In this document: one piece after another, positions 44,217-54,631 of the stretch
How positions within the stretch are numbered: position 1 is the stretch's first letter
Layout: each line of letters opens with the position of its first letter
Source of the DNA: Marinobacter profundi
Lineage (GTDB): Bacteria; Pseudomonadota; Gammaproteobacteria; Pseudomonadales; Oleiphilaceae
Reading direction: 5' to 3'
Assembly: GCF_002744715.1 (NCBI RefSeq)
Contig: NZ_KZ319367.1
Span: forward strand, 1 to 64,000
Length of the DNA: 64,000 nucleotides
Translations under genes and position numbers: made by a program
The notes under the pieces: model-generated
Database searches by the model: none
Seen by the model: only the letters and a program-made list of their open reading frames with translations
What the model was told of the DNA's origin: nothing

Positions 44217-45095
44217 TCAGCCCCAGCGGATCTCGCCACTGAGGTGCGGGGCGTCGCCACGGGCATTCAGCAGTTGGTAGTCCCAGCAACTCTCATTCTC
44301 CCGCCAATTGAGCTGGGCACTGCCCGGCAGAAAGAACGGCTTCTTGAACTGGCAGGTCACCGTCACCGAACCATCCTGCCAGCTGCCCTGTTGTTCCAGT
44401 AGGGCCAGCACCCGGGCCTTGCTCCACATGCCGTGGGCGATGGCCCGCGGGAAGCCGAACGCCTTTGCGGTCAGCGCATGCACATGGATGGGGTTGAGAT
44501 CCCCGGAAACCCGCCCGTACTGCCGCCCGATGGATTCCCCGGCCTTGATGTCGAGGGTATTCGGATAGCGCACCAGTTCGGGCTTACCGGCACCTTGCTT
44601 GCGGTCCGGGCTAGTGCCGGACGATTGCCGGTACAGGTTGGTGCTGGTTTCCTCCCACACCCGTTTTCCTGCAGACCTGACCTCGGTTACCAGGTCAAAC
44701 TCAAGCCCCCGTCCGGTGTGTTGCTGGCCTTCAAGCCTTACTTCGATATCCAGTACCTCGCCGGCGCCGATCGGGCGGTACTGGCAAATGGTATTGCGCA
44801 GGTGAACCAGCCCCAGCAACGGCAGGGGGAAGGTTTTTTCGGTCAGCAGCTTGAGATGAAGCGGGAATGCCAGAATGTGGGGCCAGGTGATGGGGACATT
44901 GGTGCCAGCTTCGAAACTGCAAATTTCCTGGTAGCGTGACAGGTGGCGATTGGTGGTGCTGACGCCGGTCAGTTCGGCTTTCAGGTCCGGCAGGACAAGG
45001 TCTTTGGCGGGGGGCTGGCCTTTTGGTAATAATGCCTTACCGTAAAGTGACCAGAGCCCCGGGGGCTGGTTATGGTAGCTAAGCTCGGCTGTCAT
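44217..45095 (-). CDS. MaoC-like (R)-specific enoyl-CoA hydratase family protein
   Basis: A 292-residue double-hotdog protein. The N-terminal hotdog (about 15-150) resembles FAS1-type dehydratases. The C-terminal MaoC dehydratase domain carries the hydratase-2 signature YGRVSGDLNPIHVHALTAKA, in which Asp and His are the catalytic pair. It would interconvert trans-2-enoyl-CoA and (R)-3-hydroxyacyl-CoA in beta-oxidation or PHA/lipid metabolism. It is transcribed divergently from an AraC-family regulator (187 bp apart), which may control it. Confidence 0.82.
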   Translation of the reverse strand: MTAELSYHNQPPGLWSLYGKALLPKGQPPAKDLVLPDLKAELTGVSTTNRHLSRYQEICSFEAGTNVPITWPHILAFPLHLKLLTEKTFPLPLLGLVHLRNTICQYRPIGAGEVLDIEVRLEGQQHTGRGLEFDLVTEVRSAGKRVWEETSTNLYRQSSGTSPDRKQGAGKPELVRYPNTLDIKAGESIGRQYGRVSGDLNPIHVHALTAKAFGFPRAIAHGMWSKARVLALLEQQGSWQDGSVTVTCQFKKPFFLPGSAQLNWRENESCWDYQLLNARGDAPHLSGEIRWG

Positions 45096-45282
45096 CGCAG
45101 TCTCTCCGGGTTATTGAGGATCGGATTCTGGTACGTCTGTGCGAGCGTGGCCCGATATGCTCTAATATACGACGAAAGTAAAACAGTCTGGCAAACCCGG
45201 CCGGGCTGGGCATTGACTTGGTTAACCGGCCTTGAGGTCCGGAAAGCCAGTTGGATCTGTAAACAACTATAAGCGGGACGTT

Positions 45283-46314
45283 ATGCAGGAACTTCGCGAT
45301 GCGGGAGTGATGTTGCGCCTGATCTACCAGGCCATGAAACGCAAGGGAATTGATACAGACGCAATTTTTGCCCGGTTGGGCGTTGATGAAAGCTACGTGT
45401 ACATGGATCAGTTGCGCACTCCCCACAGCGCGCAGCTGTATTTCTGGCAGGTGGTTGAAGACGTGTCCGGTGACCCGGATATCGGCCTGCACCTGGGCCA
45501 GCTGCTCCCTACCTACAAGGGACAGGTACTGGAATACCTGTTTCTCAGCAGCCCCACCTTCGGTGAGGGGTTACGCCGTGCGCAGAACTATCAGCGCTTG
45601 CTGAGTGATGCTGCCAATACCGATTTCGTGATCGAGGGTGACGAAGCGTGCATGATTCTTGACGCTGCCTCCGAGGAAGTCAGTCGGCTTCGCCATTTCA
45701 ACGAATGCTTTGTGCAAGGGCTGGTAACCTTCTTCAAGTCCATCACTGAAGAGGAATTCCATCCTTCCCGGGTCGAGTTCGAGCACAGTCGTGAGCAGAA
45801 CCGGGAGCATGTGGCCGAGGTTCTTGGCTGTGACGTGGTTTTTGATGCGCCTGAGAACCGGCTGTATTTCCCGGCCAGTCTGTTGTCCCATCCATCGCCC
45901 CACGCTGAGCCGGAGCTTCTCGACCTTCACGAGCGCTTTGCCAGCGAACAGGTCGCCCGGCTGGAGAAGAAAGACATTGTCGGCCAGGTAGAGCGGATCG
46001 TTGCCGAGCTGCTGGACAGCGGGGAAGTGACCCTGGATGCGGTGGCTGAGCGGCTCGACATCAAGCCCCGCACGCTCCGGACGCGGCTGACGGAGGCGGA
46101 AACCAGCTTTAACCAGGTGCTGGCAGATTTCCGCTATCGCCTGGCCCGGCAGTTGCTGGCCACCACCGATGAGTCTATTGACGAGATTGTGTATCTGACC
46201 GGGTTCTCCGAGCCCAGTACCTTCTACCGTGCATTCAAACGGTGGTCGGGGATGACACCGATCGAGTATCGGAAAACCTCCCAGGGTAAGGACGCCGTGG
46301 TGGACGCGATGTAA
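45283..46314 (+). CDS. AraC-family transcriptional regulator
   Basis: A 343-residue regulator of the OruR/ArgR-like AraC subgroup. A long N-terminal ligand domain (PF12625-type, about 1-220) is followed by a C-terminal double HTH (VTLDAVAERLDIKPRTLRTR, then ELTEAETSF-like and DEIVYLTGFSEPSTFYRAFK). ATG 45283 is preferred; an in-frame start at 45232 would extend it by 17 residues. Members often sense fatty acids or amino acids. Divergent from the MaoC gene, which is the likely target. Confidence 0.87.
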   Translation: MQELRDAGVMLRLIYQAMKRKGIDTDAIFARLGVDESYVYMDQLRTPHSAQLYFWQVVEDVSGDPDIGLHLGQLLPTYKGQVLEYLFLSSPTFGEGLRRAQNYQRLLSDAANTDFVIEGDEACMILDAASEEVSRLRHFNECFVQGLVTFFKSITEEEFHPSRVEFEHSREQNREHVAEVLGCDVVFDAPENRLYFPASLLSHPSPHAEPELLDLHERFASEQVARLEKKDIVGQVERIVAELLDSGEVTLDAVAERLDIKPRTLRTRLTEAETSFNQVLADFRYRLARQLLATTDESIDEIVYLTGFSEPSTFYRAFKRWSGMTPIEYRKTSQGKDAVVDAM

Positions 46315-46363
46315 TCGCGCCCACCACGATTGGCGCCTGCGGCAAATAACTTTGAAAAAAGCG

Positions 46364-46391
46364 TTGACATGCCCGCAGTCCTCTTTATAAT
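46364..46391 (+). promoter_or_regulatory. sigma-70 promoter of the tRNA-Asp gene
   Basis: TTGACA (46364-46369), 16-bp spacer, TATAAT (46386-46391), followed by a GC-rich discriminator (GCGCCCTCG) typical of stringently controlled stable-RNA promoters. It lies 62 bp before the tRNA 5' end. Confidence 0.85.
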
Positions 46392-46453
46392 GCGCCCTCG
46401 TTGTCACCGAGCAATCAACGACAGGTTGCTCGCAAAAAGGTGATGACCCGCGC

Positions 46454-46530
46454 GGAGCGGTAGTTCAGTTGGTTAGAATACCGGCCTGTCACGCCGGGGG
46501 TCGCGGGTTCGAGTCCCGTCCGCTCCGCCA
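46454..46530 (+). tRNA. tRNA-Asp (anticodon GTC)
   Basis: A 77-nt gene. The acceptor stem is GGAGCGG paired with CCGCTCC, the D-loop AGTTCAGTTGGTTAGA, the anticodon loop CCTGTCACG (anticodon GTC), and the T-loop GGGTTCGAGTCCCG. An encoded CCA ends the gene. It is a single tRNA with its own strong promoter upstream. Confidence 0.97.
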
Positions 46531-46612
46531 TTTCCTCCCTTCTTTGCCAATCCCTGAACAGTTTCTCTTCGAATCTTTTCGCTCTGAACACCTTCTAGCC
46601 CGTTATTTCAAG

Positions 46613-46664
46613 CTGTCATCCCGGTCGGGAAATCGTTGTCATCAACCTGTCACCAAACTGTCAC
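46613..46664 (+). promoter_or_regulatory. tandem PhoB-type (Pho box) repeats
   Basis: Three direct 7-mers lie at exact 11-bp periods: TTGTCAT (46636-46642), CTGTCAC (46647-46653) and CTGTCAC (46658-46664). They are separated by CAAC and CAAA, matching the Pho box pattern CTGTCAT-N4-CTGTCAT. A further CTGTCAT lies at 46613-46619, 23 bp before the first. The array ends about 60 bp before a 28-codon ORF. A weak -10 such as CATGTT (46673-46678) is correctly placed for PhoB activation. Confidence 0.7.
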
Positions 46665-46685
46665 CCGTGGGACATGTTCCGGTTG

Positions 46686-46720
46686 CACACTATCCGTGTG
46701 ATTTTGATAGGGATAGTGTG
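46686..46720 (+). promoter_or_regulatory. leader hairpin overlapping the start region of the small ORF
   Basis: CACACTATCC (46686-46695) is perfectly inverted as GGATAGTGTG (46711-46720) with a 15-nt loop. The 3' arm holds the only Shine-Dalgarno-like sequence (AGGGATAG) before the ATG at 46723. If transcription starts near 46685, the mRNA would begin with this stem and hide its ribosome-binding site. Alternatively it is a protein-binding operator. Confidence 0.5.
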
Positions 46721-46722
46721 TG

Positions 46723-46809
46723 ATGCTTGATTACGAAGAAGAACTCATCGAGTTCCAGTTGGAAGATTTCGATGACGATGAAGGTTATGACGACGGGATG
46801 GAGCTGTAA
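46723..46809 (+). CDS. 28-residue highly acidic small protein
   Basis: The ORF starts at ATG 46723 and encodes a 28-residue peptide (MLDYEEELIEFQLEDFDDDE, then GYDDGMEL). It has 14 Asp/Glu and no Lys, Arg or His, so the net charge is near -14. An amphipathic acidic helix is likely. It is preceded by a Shine-Dalgarno-like AGGG within a hairpin and by a Pho box array, which together argue that it is expressed. I know no family for it. It could be a DNA-mimic, an inhibitor or a cation-binding microprotein. It lies in the 335-bp gap between tRNA-Asp and a convergent AraC gene. Confidence 0.5.
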   Translation: MLDYEEELIEFQLEDFDDDEGYDDGMEL

Positions 46810-46865
46810 TAGCGGCTACCACCCGATTCGCGGGGCACTGACAGTTGCGGTGCCGGATTATCCGG

Positions 46866-47918
46866 TTAAGCGCCTGGAAAGTTAATAGAAAGCACCCTGC
46901 GATGTTCTCCCGGGCTGAGCCCGAACCAGCGCCGGTATGCCTTATGAAACGCCGCCGGGCCGGAAAATCCCAGTAACCAGGCAATTTCGCTCAGCGAGCT
47001 TCCGGTTTCCCGGATATAGGCAATTGCCAGATCCCTCCTTGCTTCGTCCAGAAGCTCCCTGAATCCGGTGTTTTCCGCGGCCAGTTGCCGTTGCAGGGTC
47101 CAGGGCGCAAGCCCCAGTTTTGCCGCCACGGTTGCCAGTTCCGGCGTCTCGCCTTGCAGCAGGGGTGGCAGCATGTCCTTGATCCGATCTCCGGTGGTCC
47201 AGCCACGGCGAATTTTCTTCAGTTCCCGATCACATTGCGCGCACAGTTCAGTGAACATCGCAGGTTGTGCCTGCAGCGATGGCAGGTCGGCAACCCGGGG
47301 AGCCAGCAGCAGACCATTGCGATCAGCCCCGAAGGTGACCGGGCACTGGAACCATTCCTCAAACCTGGTTTCCAGACCCTGGGCAGGGTACTCGATCAGC
47401 ACCCGTTCAAGTACCTGCTGCTGCCCGGTGAAAATCCTCAATAACTGTGTCCAGGCCGACAGTACCGAGTCGACCACAAAAAAATTGTACTGGTTGTAAG
47501 GCCGAATGGAGTAGAAGTCCGCCTGTAAGCGGTTGTCGCTGATAACCGGGATGCCGCGGCTGTTTCGGCTGGTCAGTGGCGAGTAACGGATCAGGGTGGC
47601 CAGGGCCTCGCCGGCGCTTGCTGCGCACTGGGCGGCGAGCCCGGCCAGACCGGCATCGACTGGCCGGGTCAGTTCCGCGATCATCAGCCCCAGTGCCCGG
47701 TTCCCGGTCAGCTCGATGGCCGCCTGTCCCAGCCGCATGTAGCGGGGAATGCTGATCCGTGCCTGGGGCGTGGCGAGGAAGCTGTCGTCCAGGCCGAACT
47801 GGCCGAGCCAGGGGGCGGGGTCGTGCTGCATTGCCGCCACAGCGCGGGCCATCACGGCGACGTAGAGTACGCTGATATCGCCGAGGCTGTTGCGTTGAGG
47901 GCGCGGGCTGGCGGTCAT
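46866..47918 (-). CDS. AraC-family transcriptional regulator
   Basis: A 350-residue regulator. The N-terminal PF12625-type domain (about 20-210) contains the family pattern LGLMIAELTRPVDAGLAGLA. The C-terminal AraC HTH is PELATVAAKLGLAPWTLQRQ, then SSLSEIAWLLGFSGPAAFHK and AYRRWFGLSPGEHRR. It is transcribed divergently from fadH, with a 142-bp gap that contains AGATAA/TTATCT half-sites at 47952-47970. It probably senses a fatty acid or related ligand and controls fadH. This inference rests on the context. Confidence 0.87.
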   Translation of the reverse strand: MTASPRPQRNSLGDISVLYVAVMARAVAAMQHDPAPWLGQFGLDDSFLATPQARISIPRYMRLGQAAIELTGNRALGLMIAELTRPVDAGLAGLAAQCAASAGEALATLIRYSPLTSRNSRGIPVISDNRLQADFYSIRPYNQYNFFVVDSVLSAWTQLLRIFTGQQQVLERVLIEYPAQGLETRFEEWFQCPVTFGADRNGLLLAPRVADLPSLQAQPAMFTELCAQCDRELKKIRRGWTTGDRIKDMLPPLLQGETPELATVAAKLGLAPWTLQRQLAAENTGFRELLDEARRDLAIAYIRETGSSLSEIAWLLGFSGPAAFHKAYRRWFGLSPGEHRRVLSINFPGA

Positions 47919-47951
47919 GGATCCGGGTTCCTTGCCAGTTTTGTCATGCAG

Positions 47952-47970
47952 AGATAATACACTGTTATCT
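47952..47970. promoter_or_regulatory. candidate operator between araC-type gene and fadH
   Basis: AGATAA (47952-47957) and TTATCT (47965-47970) are inverted 6-mers separated by 7 bp, in the divergent intergenic region. Short but well placed. Confidence 0.3.
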
Positions 47971-48003
47971 GAGGATATTGTTAGCGGTGCCGGGGATGGT
48001 TAA

Positions 48004-50133
<2,130 letters not shown>

Positions 50134-50299
50134 TCACAAAACGTTTCAGATTTTCTCTACCCGTTAAATCTCCTGTGACTACAATGAGAACGAGGTTCCG
50201 GCTGCACCCGGCCGGAACCCCGATAAATAATCCGATGATCCGGAGCGATCTCGGCGACCGTGGCAGAGGCCCGGCGAAGCAAGAGAGCGGGAGTGAACA

Positions 50300-51559
50300 A
50301 TGGGACCTGCCGACCAGGCAAATGACGGGTACCAGGCGGTATTCTTTATGGAGGGCGTTAAAGTTGCCCGTCAGATGACGGCCAGCGAGTTTGGCGCTTT
50401 CCTGGATGGTTACGTGGGGTTGTCGGACCTGGCTGAAACCGATGTGCGGGCAGTTTACGTTGCCCTGAGCGGTGATCTGCTGGTTCAGTCCCTGGTGTTC
50501 TTCAGAATCTATTTCGATGACGAGGGTCGGGCAGACAGCCACTGGAATATCCCGGTGGAGCGGTTTGCCACCGAGGGGGCCAAAGGCCCGGATCTTGGCG
50601 GTGGCCCGATTCGCCTGGTGTGCCGCAGCCAGTGTCCGGAGCCACGCTATGCCGAGGAGTTGTGGGACCCGGACATGACACCGGGCAGCAACCACTTCCA
50701 GTCCATTCGCAAAGCTGTTCAGGCCAACAAGCTCAAGTTCCGCAAAATCGAGCCAGCGCCGGCAGTCGAGGAAGCCATTCCAGTGCTGGCCGTACCCGCG
50801 CCAGCCCCTGTCGAACCGGATAGCTCCGGCGAGCGCGCCCGTCTCGCCCAGATGATCCGGGAACAGCGGCTTCGCATTAAAACCCTGCAGAGTGTCCATC
50901 GTGATGCCCTGGCCGATATCCAGCGCGAGCATCGCGTGGAAATGCAGGCCCTGCGCAGCGAAATGTCTGATCTGGAGCAGAAATACGAGCGCCAGAGACT
51001 GACTAACGAGCAACTCAAGGAGCGTCTCTCCGAGCGTAACGAGCAGTACCTTGCCATCCAGGAGCAGATGGCCGGTAATGAAGAAACGTCCGGACGGGAT
51101 CAGCAAACCAGCAGCGCCGAGCTGGTGTTGCTGCAGGAGCAGCTGGAACGCAAGGAGCGTGAGCTGGAAATGCGCGGCGACCGGATCGCCTTGCTGGAGC
51201 AGGAAAATCACGATCTGCGCAGCCGTGAGCCAGCCGAAGACTCGTTAATGCGCCAGTTGCAGGAGCAATCCGTCTTCCTGGTGGCTTATCACCCGGGTGT
51301 CGGTCACCTGACACTGCCGTTTGACGATATCGAGCGCTATTTCGGTAATCCGGTGAGCTATGCTGCGGAAAAGTGTGGCCTGAATGAACCGGCTTATCGG
51401 GAGTGGCTGGAGCATTATGAGAATCCGGTGTGCCGCCATGCCGGGGATGATGGCGGTGAATGCAATGAGCCCGTTATGCGGGTCAGCCAGCCTGCCGAGT
51501 TCCGGCCCGGGCAGGATGACCGGTGTGAGGCGCACCAGAGTGTTGCCGTAACCTCCTGA
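50300..51559 (+). CDS. coiled-coil protein of unknown function with Cys/His tail
   Basis: A 419-residue protein with three zones. Residues about 1-150 form a globular domain (GYQAVFFMEGVKVARQMTAS, then VRAVYVALSGDLLVQSLVFF) that I cannot assign. About 180-325 is a strong coiled coil rich in Glu/Gln/Arg. The C-terminal region (about 325-419) holds YHPGVGHLTLPFDDIERYFG and then spaced Cys and His residues (NPVCRHAGDDGGECNEP, DRCEAH), which could bind zinc. The ATG at 50300 has GGGAG upstream. It may be a scaffold or chromosome/envelope structural factor. Function is not inferred. Confidence 0.7.
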   Translation: MGPADQANDGYQAVFFMEGVKVARQMTASEFGAFLDGYVGLSDLAETDVRAVYVALSGDLLVQSLVFFRIYFDDEGRADSHWNIPVERFATEGAKGPDLGGGPIRLVCRSQCPEPRYAEELWDPDMTPGSNHFQSIRKAVQANKLKFRKIEPAPAVEEAIPVLAVPAPAPVEPDSSGERARLAQMIREQRLRIKTLQSVHRDALADIQREHRVEMQALRSEMSDLEQKYERQRLTNEQLKERLSERNEQYLAIQEQMAGNEETSGRDQQTSSAELVLLQEQLERKERELEMRGDRIALLEQENHDLRSREPAEDSLMRQLQEQSVFLVAYHPGVGHLTLPFDDIERYFGNPVSYAAEKCGLNEPAYREWLEHYENPVCRHAGDDGGECNEPVMRVSQPAEFRPGQDDRCEAHQSVAVTS

Positions 51560-51592
51560 CCTTCCCGGTTGTCATGCTGCGGGCAGCCGGGC

Positions 51593-52510
51593 TCAGTTTA
51601 CGCTGGGTCCCGGCCAGCTGTCGGGTACGACAAAATGGCGGTTAACCTCCCGATAGTACCCATCGTAACCCCGTTCCATTCTGGCCAGCAGCACCGGCCG
51701 GTGATTGCGCTCAGCTGCCGTGAGGATCTCGCGGGTTACTCCGTGGTCAGGTATCTCCCGGGACTGAAAGGGCCCCAGCCAGTCCGGTTTGGTGAGCGCT
51801 GTCCAGCTTGCCGGCGTGGCCGCCGGCAGCTCACTGAAATAGAGCCACTGTCCCCGTTCGTGATCCTTGCTGACCCACTCGGGCAGGTCCGGTTGCGTGC
51901 GCGGTGCTACCGGATAGAACAGGTTGCCTGGCATGAACAGTCGTGGCGCTACGGTCTCGTGGATACCGGCAGCGCGGAGCATGGTCAGGGTTTCCGGGCG
52001 CTCGGTCATACGGCACTGATGGTCGAACATGCGATGGAACTTCAGGTCCAGCCGGTCCCGCGCGTTCGGGCCATACCAACGGCTGTGCGGGCCGTCATCA
52101 GGTGAGGACAGGGCAAGGCCCAGGTAATACTTGACGGCGATCTCGTGGTGCTCCACCTCGCCGCTGGCCATGTTTCGCACCACAAAATCCAGCTCTCCCA
52201 GGGTACGGCCGTCGGCAGAACGCACCGCCGTATTGTGCATTAGCACCGGCCAGTGCAGCAGATCGGTCAGCAGGAAGCGGTACAGCGCCTCAAAGTAGTG
52301 GCCAAGCCTGCGGCTTTTCACGCTGGCCAGCTGGTTCAGCAGTGGAGCCGGTGAGCGGTCGAGCAGGGCCAGCCGCGCCGGTGTGTCGCGCGGCAACACC
52401 TCGGCGGGCGCAAAGACCGGCCCCCGCGACACCAGGTTGCGGGCTCGGCACAGCCAGGCCAGGTGCCTGACCGCGGGAGTGCGCCAGTGGCGGGGTTTGA
52501 CGGCTGCCAT
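51593..52510 (-). CDS. DUF1853-family protein
   Basis: A 305-residue soluble protein. The family opening AVRHLAWLCRARNLVSRGPV and the core LGHYFEALYRFLLTDLLHWP are present. GELDFVVRNMASGEVEHHEI followed by AVKYYLGLALS has the D-x10+-ExK spacing of PD-(D/E)xK nucleases, so a nuclease-like fold is plausible. The family function is unknown. It is divergent from nadK, with a 217-bp spacer that holds a 15-bp tandem repeat. Confidence 0.8.
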   Translation of the reverse strand: MAAVKPRHWRTPAVRHLAWLCRARNLVSRGPVFAPAEVLPRDTPARLALLDRSPAPLLNQLASVKSRRLGHYFEALYRFLLTDLLHWPVLMHNTAVRSADGRTLGELDFVVRNMASGEVEHHEIAVKYYLGLALSSPDDGPHSRWYGPNARDRLDLKFHRMFDHQCRMTERPETLTMLRAAGIHETVAPRLFMPGNLFYPVAPRTQPDLPEWVSKDHERGQWLYFSELPAATPASWTALTKPDWLGPFQSREIPDHGVTREILTAAERNHRPVLLARMERGYDGYYREVNRHFVVPDSWPGPSVN

Positions 52511-52665
52511 GGTGTGGGTATTTCTCCGCTGCCTGGGTTAAGCTGTGGTTATTGATGGGTGAAATGGGCGGGTTCGTTTTCAGAAAGCCACCGTAATTCG
52601 TTAAGATGCCACCTTGTGAGTCGCAAGAATACATTATGGAGCGGGGTTGGGCGCACCACTCCCTT

Positions 52666-52720
52666 TTACCCCGGGCCCAGTTACCCCGGACCCAGTTACC
52701 CCGGACCCAGTTACCACAGG
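52666..52720. repeat. 15-bp tandem repeat in the nadK leader
   Basis: TTACCCCGGGCCCAG (52666-52680), TTACCCCGGACCCAG (52681-52695), TTACCCCGGACCCAG (52696-52710) and a degenerate partial copy TTACCACAGG (52711-52720). The three full copies differ at one base. The array ends 7 bp before the nadK ATG and its last partial copy includes the only Shine-Dalgarno-like ACAGG. Confidence 0.9.
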
Positions 52721-52727
52721 AATTTTC

Positions 52728-53612
52728 ATGGACCAGTTCAGGAACATTGGCGTGATCGGCCGAATGGGCAGTGTGAAGGTGGTGGAATCCCTTCGCCAGC
52801 TCAAGCGCTATCTCATCGATAACAATTATCACGTCATCATCGAGGAAGAAACCGCCACCATGCTGCCGGGCCATGGCCTGCAGGTTGCCAGCAAGAAACT
52901 GCTGGGCGAGATATGCGACCTGGTGATTGTGGTCGGCGGTGACGGCAGCCTGCTGGGGGCGGCCCGTGAGCTGGCCAAGTCCAAAACACCGTTGCTGGGC
53001 GTCAACCGTGGGCGGCTCGGCTTCCTGACCGATATTTCTCCGGCGGATCTGGAGGAGCGGCTGAGCAAGGTGCTGGAAGGTGAGTACATCGAGGAGACCC
53101 GCTTTCTGCTGGACGGCAACGTGGAGCGTGACGGACAGCCGCTGGCTTTCGGTACTGCGCTCAACGATGTCGTGCTGCACCCTGGCAAATCCACCCGGAT
53201 GATCGGCTTCGACCTGTTTATTGACGGTCACTTTGTCTACAGCCAGCGTTCCGATGGCCTGATTGTGGCCACACCCACCGGCTCAACCGCCTACTCGCTG
53301 TCGGCAGGGGGGCCGATCATGCATCCCAAGCTGGACGCGGTGGTGCTGGTCCCGATGTTTCCCCATACCCTGAGCAGTCGCCCCATCGTGGTGGACGGCA
53401 AGAGCGAAATCAAACTGGTGATCGGGGACACCAACGAAACCTATCCGCAGATCAGTTTTGACGGACAGATGAACGTGGCTTGTGCCCCGGGTGACATTAT
53501 CCGGATCACCAAAAAGCCATTCAAAATCCGTCTGATCCATCCGACTGACCATAATTTTTACGCCACATGCCGGGACAAGCTGGGCTGGGCCAGTGAAATA
53601 GCAGCGAGTTGA
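52728..53612 (+). CDS. nadK: NAD kinase
   Basis: A 294-residue NAD kinase, which makes NADP from NAD and ATP. The GGDG catalytic motif is VVGGDGSLLGAAREL (about 64-78), followed by RGRLGFLTDISPADL. The conserved PTGSTAYSLSAGGPI and GKSEIKLVIGD regions are present. ATG 52728 (MDQFRNIGVIGRMGS) is preferred over an in-frame ATG at 52647, because the extra 27 residues are encoded by the tandem repeat. It overlaps nothing and lies 3 bp before the phosphoesterase gene, so the two are likely co-transcribed with the rhomboid gene. Confidence 0.95.
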   Translation: MDQFRNIGVIGRMGSVKVVESLRQLKRYLIDNNYHVIIEEETATMLPGHGLQVASKKLLGEICDLVIVVGGDGSLLGAARELAKSKTPLLGVNRGRLGFLTDISPADLEERLSKVLEGEYIEETRFLLDGNVERDGQPLAFGTALNDVVLHPGKSTRMIGFDLFIDGHFVYSQRSDGLIVATPTGSTAYSLSAGGPIMHPKLDAVVLVPMFPHTLSSRPIVVDGKSEIKLVIGDTNETYPQISFDGQMNVACAPGDIIRITKKPFKIRLIHPTDHNFYATCRDKLGWASEIAAS

Positions 53613-53614
53613 GC

Positions 53615-54628
53615 ATGTCAGGAACAACCAGAGCCGCAAGCCGCGGTTTCGACATCATCGGCGACATTCACGGGTGCGCCAATACCCTGGCCCATCTGCT
53701 TGAGCAAATGGGGTATCGCAAGATCAACGGGGTTTACCAGCACCGTCGACGGCAGGCCATTTTTATCGGGGATATCATCGATCGTGGTCCCCGTATCCGC
53801 GAGGCCCTGCACCTGGTGCGGGACATGGTGGAGCATGGCTCTGCCCGGATGGTCATGGGCAACCACGAATACAATGCCCTGGGTTACTGCACGCGCGCCC
53901 GCCCCGGCAGCGGCAAGAAGTGGCTGAGGGAACATAATGCCCGTCACGACCGGCTGATCCGCGAGACCCTCGAGCAGTTCGAGCATTATCCCCATGAGTG
54001 GAATGATTTCCTGGAGTGGTTCTATACAGTGCCGCTGTTCATCGAGGAAGCGAACTTCCGGGTGGTACATGCCTGCTGGGACGGAGATCTGATCAGCAAG
54101 TTCAAACAGTCCCAGGGCGGCGCCTGCATTGACGAGGACTTCCTGCACGCATCTGCGGCCCTCGAGTCGTTCGCCGGGCAGGTGATGGATACGCTGCTGC
54201 GGGGTACCGATCTGCGACTGCCCGAGGGCATGGCCATCACCGGTCGTGACGGCTATGTCCGGCAGTTTTTCCGCACCAAGTTCTGGGCAGACGAGCCACG
54301 GACCTATGCCGATGTGGTGTTCCAGCCCGATCCGCTGCCGGCGGAAGTTGCCCGCAGGCCACTTGAGCCTCATGAGCGGGCCCAGCTGATCAGCTATCCG
54401 CTGAGCGAGCCGCCGGTTTTTGTCGGACATTACTGGATGGAAGGTAAGCCGGCACCGATCACCCCCAATGTGGCCTGTATCGACTACAGTGCGGTGAAAT
54501 ACGGCAAGCTGGTAGCCTATCGGATGGACGACGAGCGCGAACTATCCCGCGACAAATTTGTCTGGGTAGACGTTGACCGCCCCGAGCAGGCTGGCGGCCC
54601 GAATACCGAAGACAGCGTCGCGAGGTAA
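53615..54628 (+). CDS. metallophosphoesterase (PrpE/ApaH-like)
   Basis: A 337-residue calcineurin-like phosphoesterase. The metal ligands are spread over GDIHGCANTLAHLLEQMG, FIGDIIDRGPRIREALH, MGNHEYNAL and VHACWD, the full five-motif set (DxH, GDxxDR, GNHE, H, GHxx near VGHYWM). The length is longer than E. coli ApaH or PrpE. The substrate could be a dinucleoside polyphosphate or a phosphoprotein; this is not decided here. It lies between nadK (3 bp) and a rhomboid gene (3 bp). Confidence 0.85.
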   Translation: MSGTTRAASRGFDIIGDIHGCANTLAHLLEQMGYRKINGVYQHRRRQAIFIGDIIDRGPRIREALHLVRDMVEHGSARMVMGNHEYNALGYCTRARPGSGKKWLREHNARHDRLIRETLEQFEHYPHEWNDFLEWFYTVPLFIEEANFRVVHACWDGDLISKFKQSQGGACIDEDFLHASAALESFAGQVMDTLLRGTDLRLPEGMAITGRDGYVRQFFRTKFWADEPRTYADVVFQPDPLPAEVARRPLEPHERAQLISYPLSEPPVFVGHYWMEGKPAPITPNVACIDYSAVKYGKLVAYRMDDERELSRDKFVWVDVDRPEQAGGPNTEDSVAR

Positions 54629-54631
54629 TCT

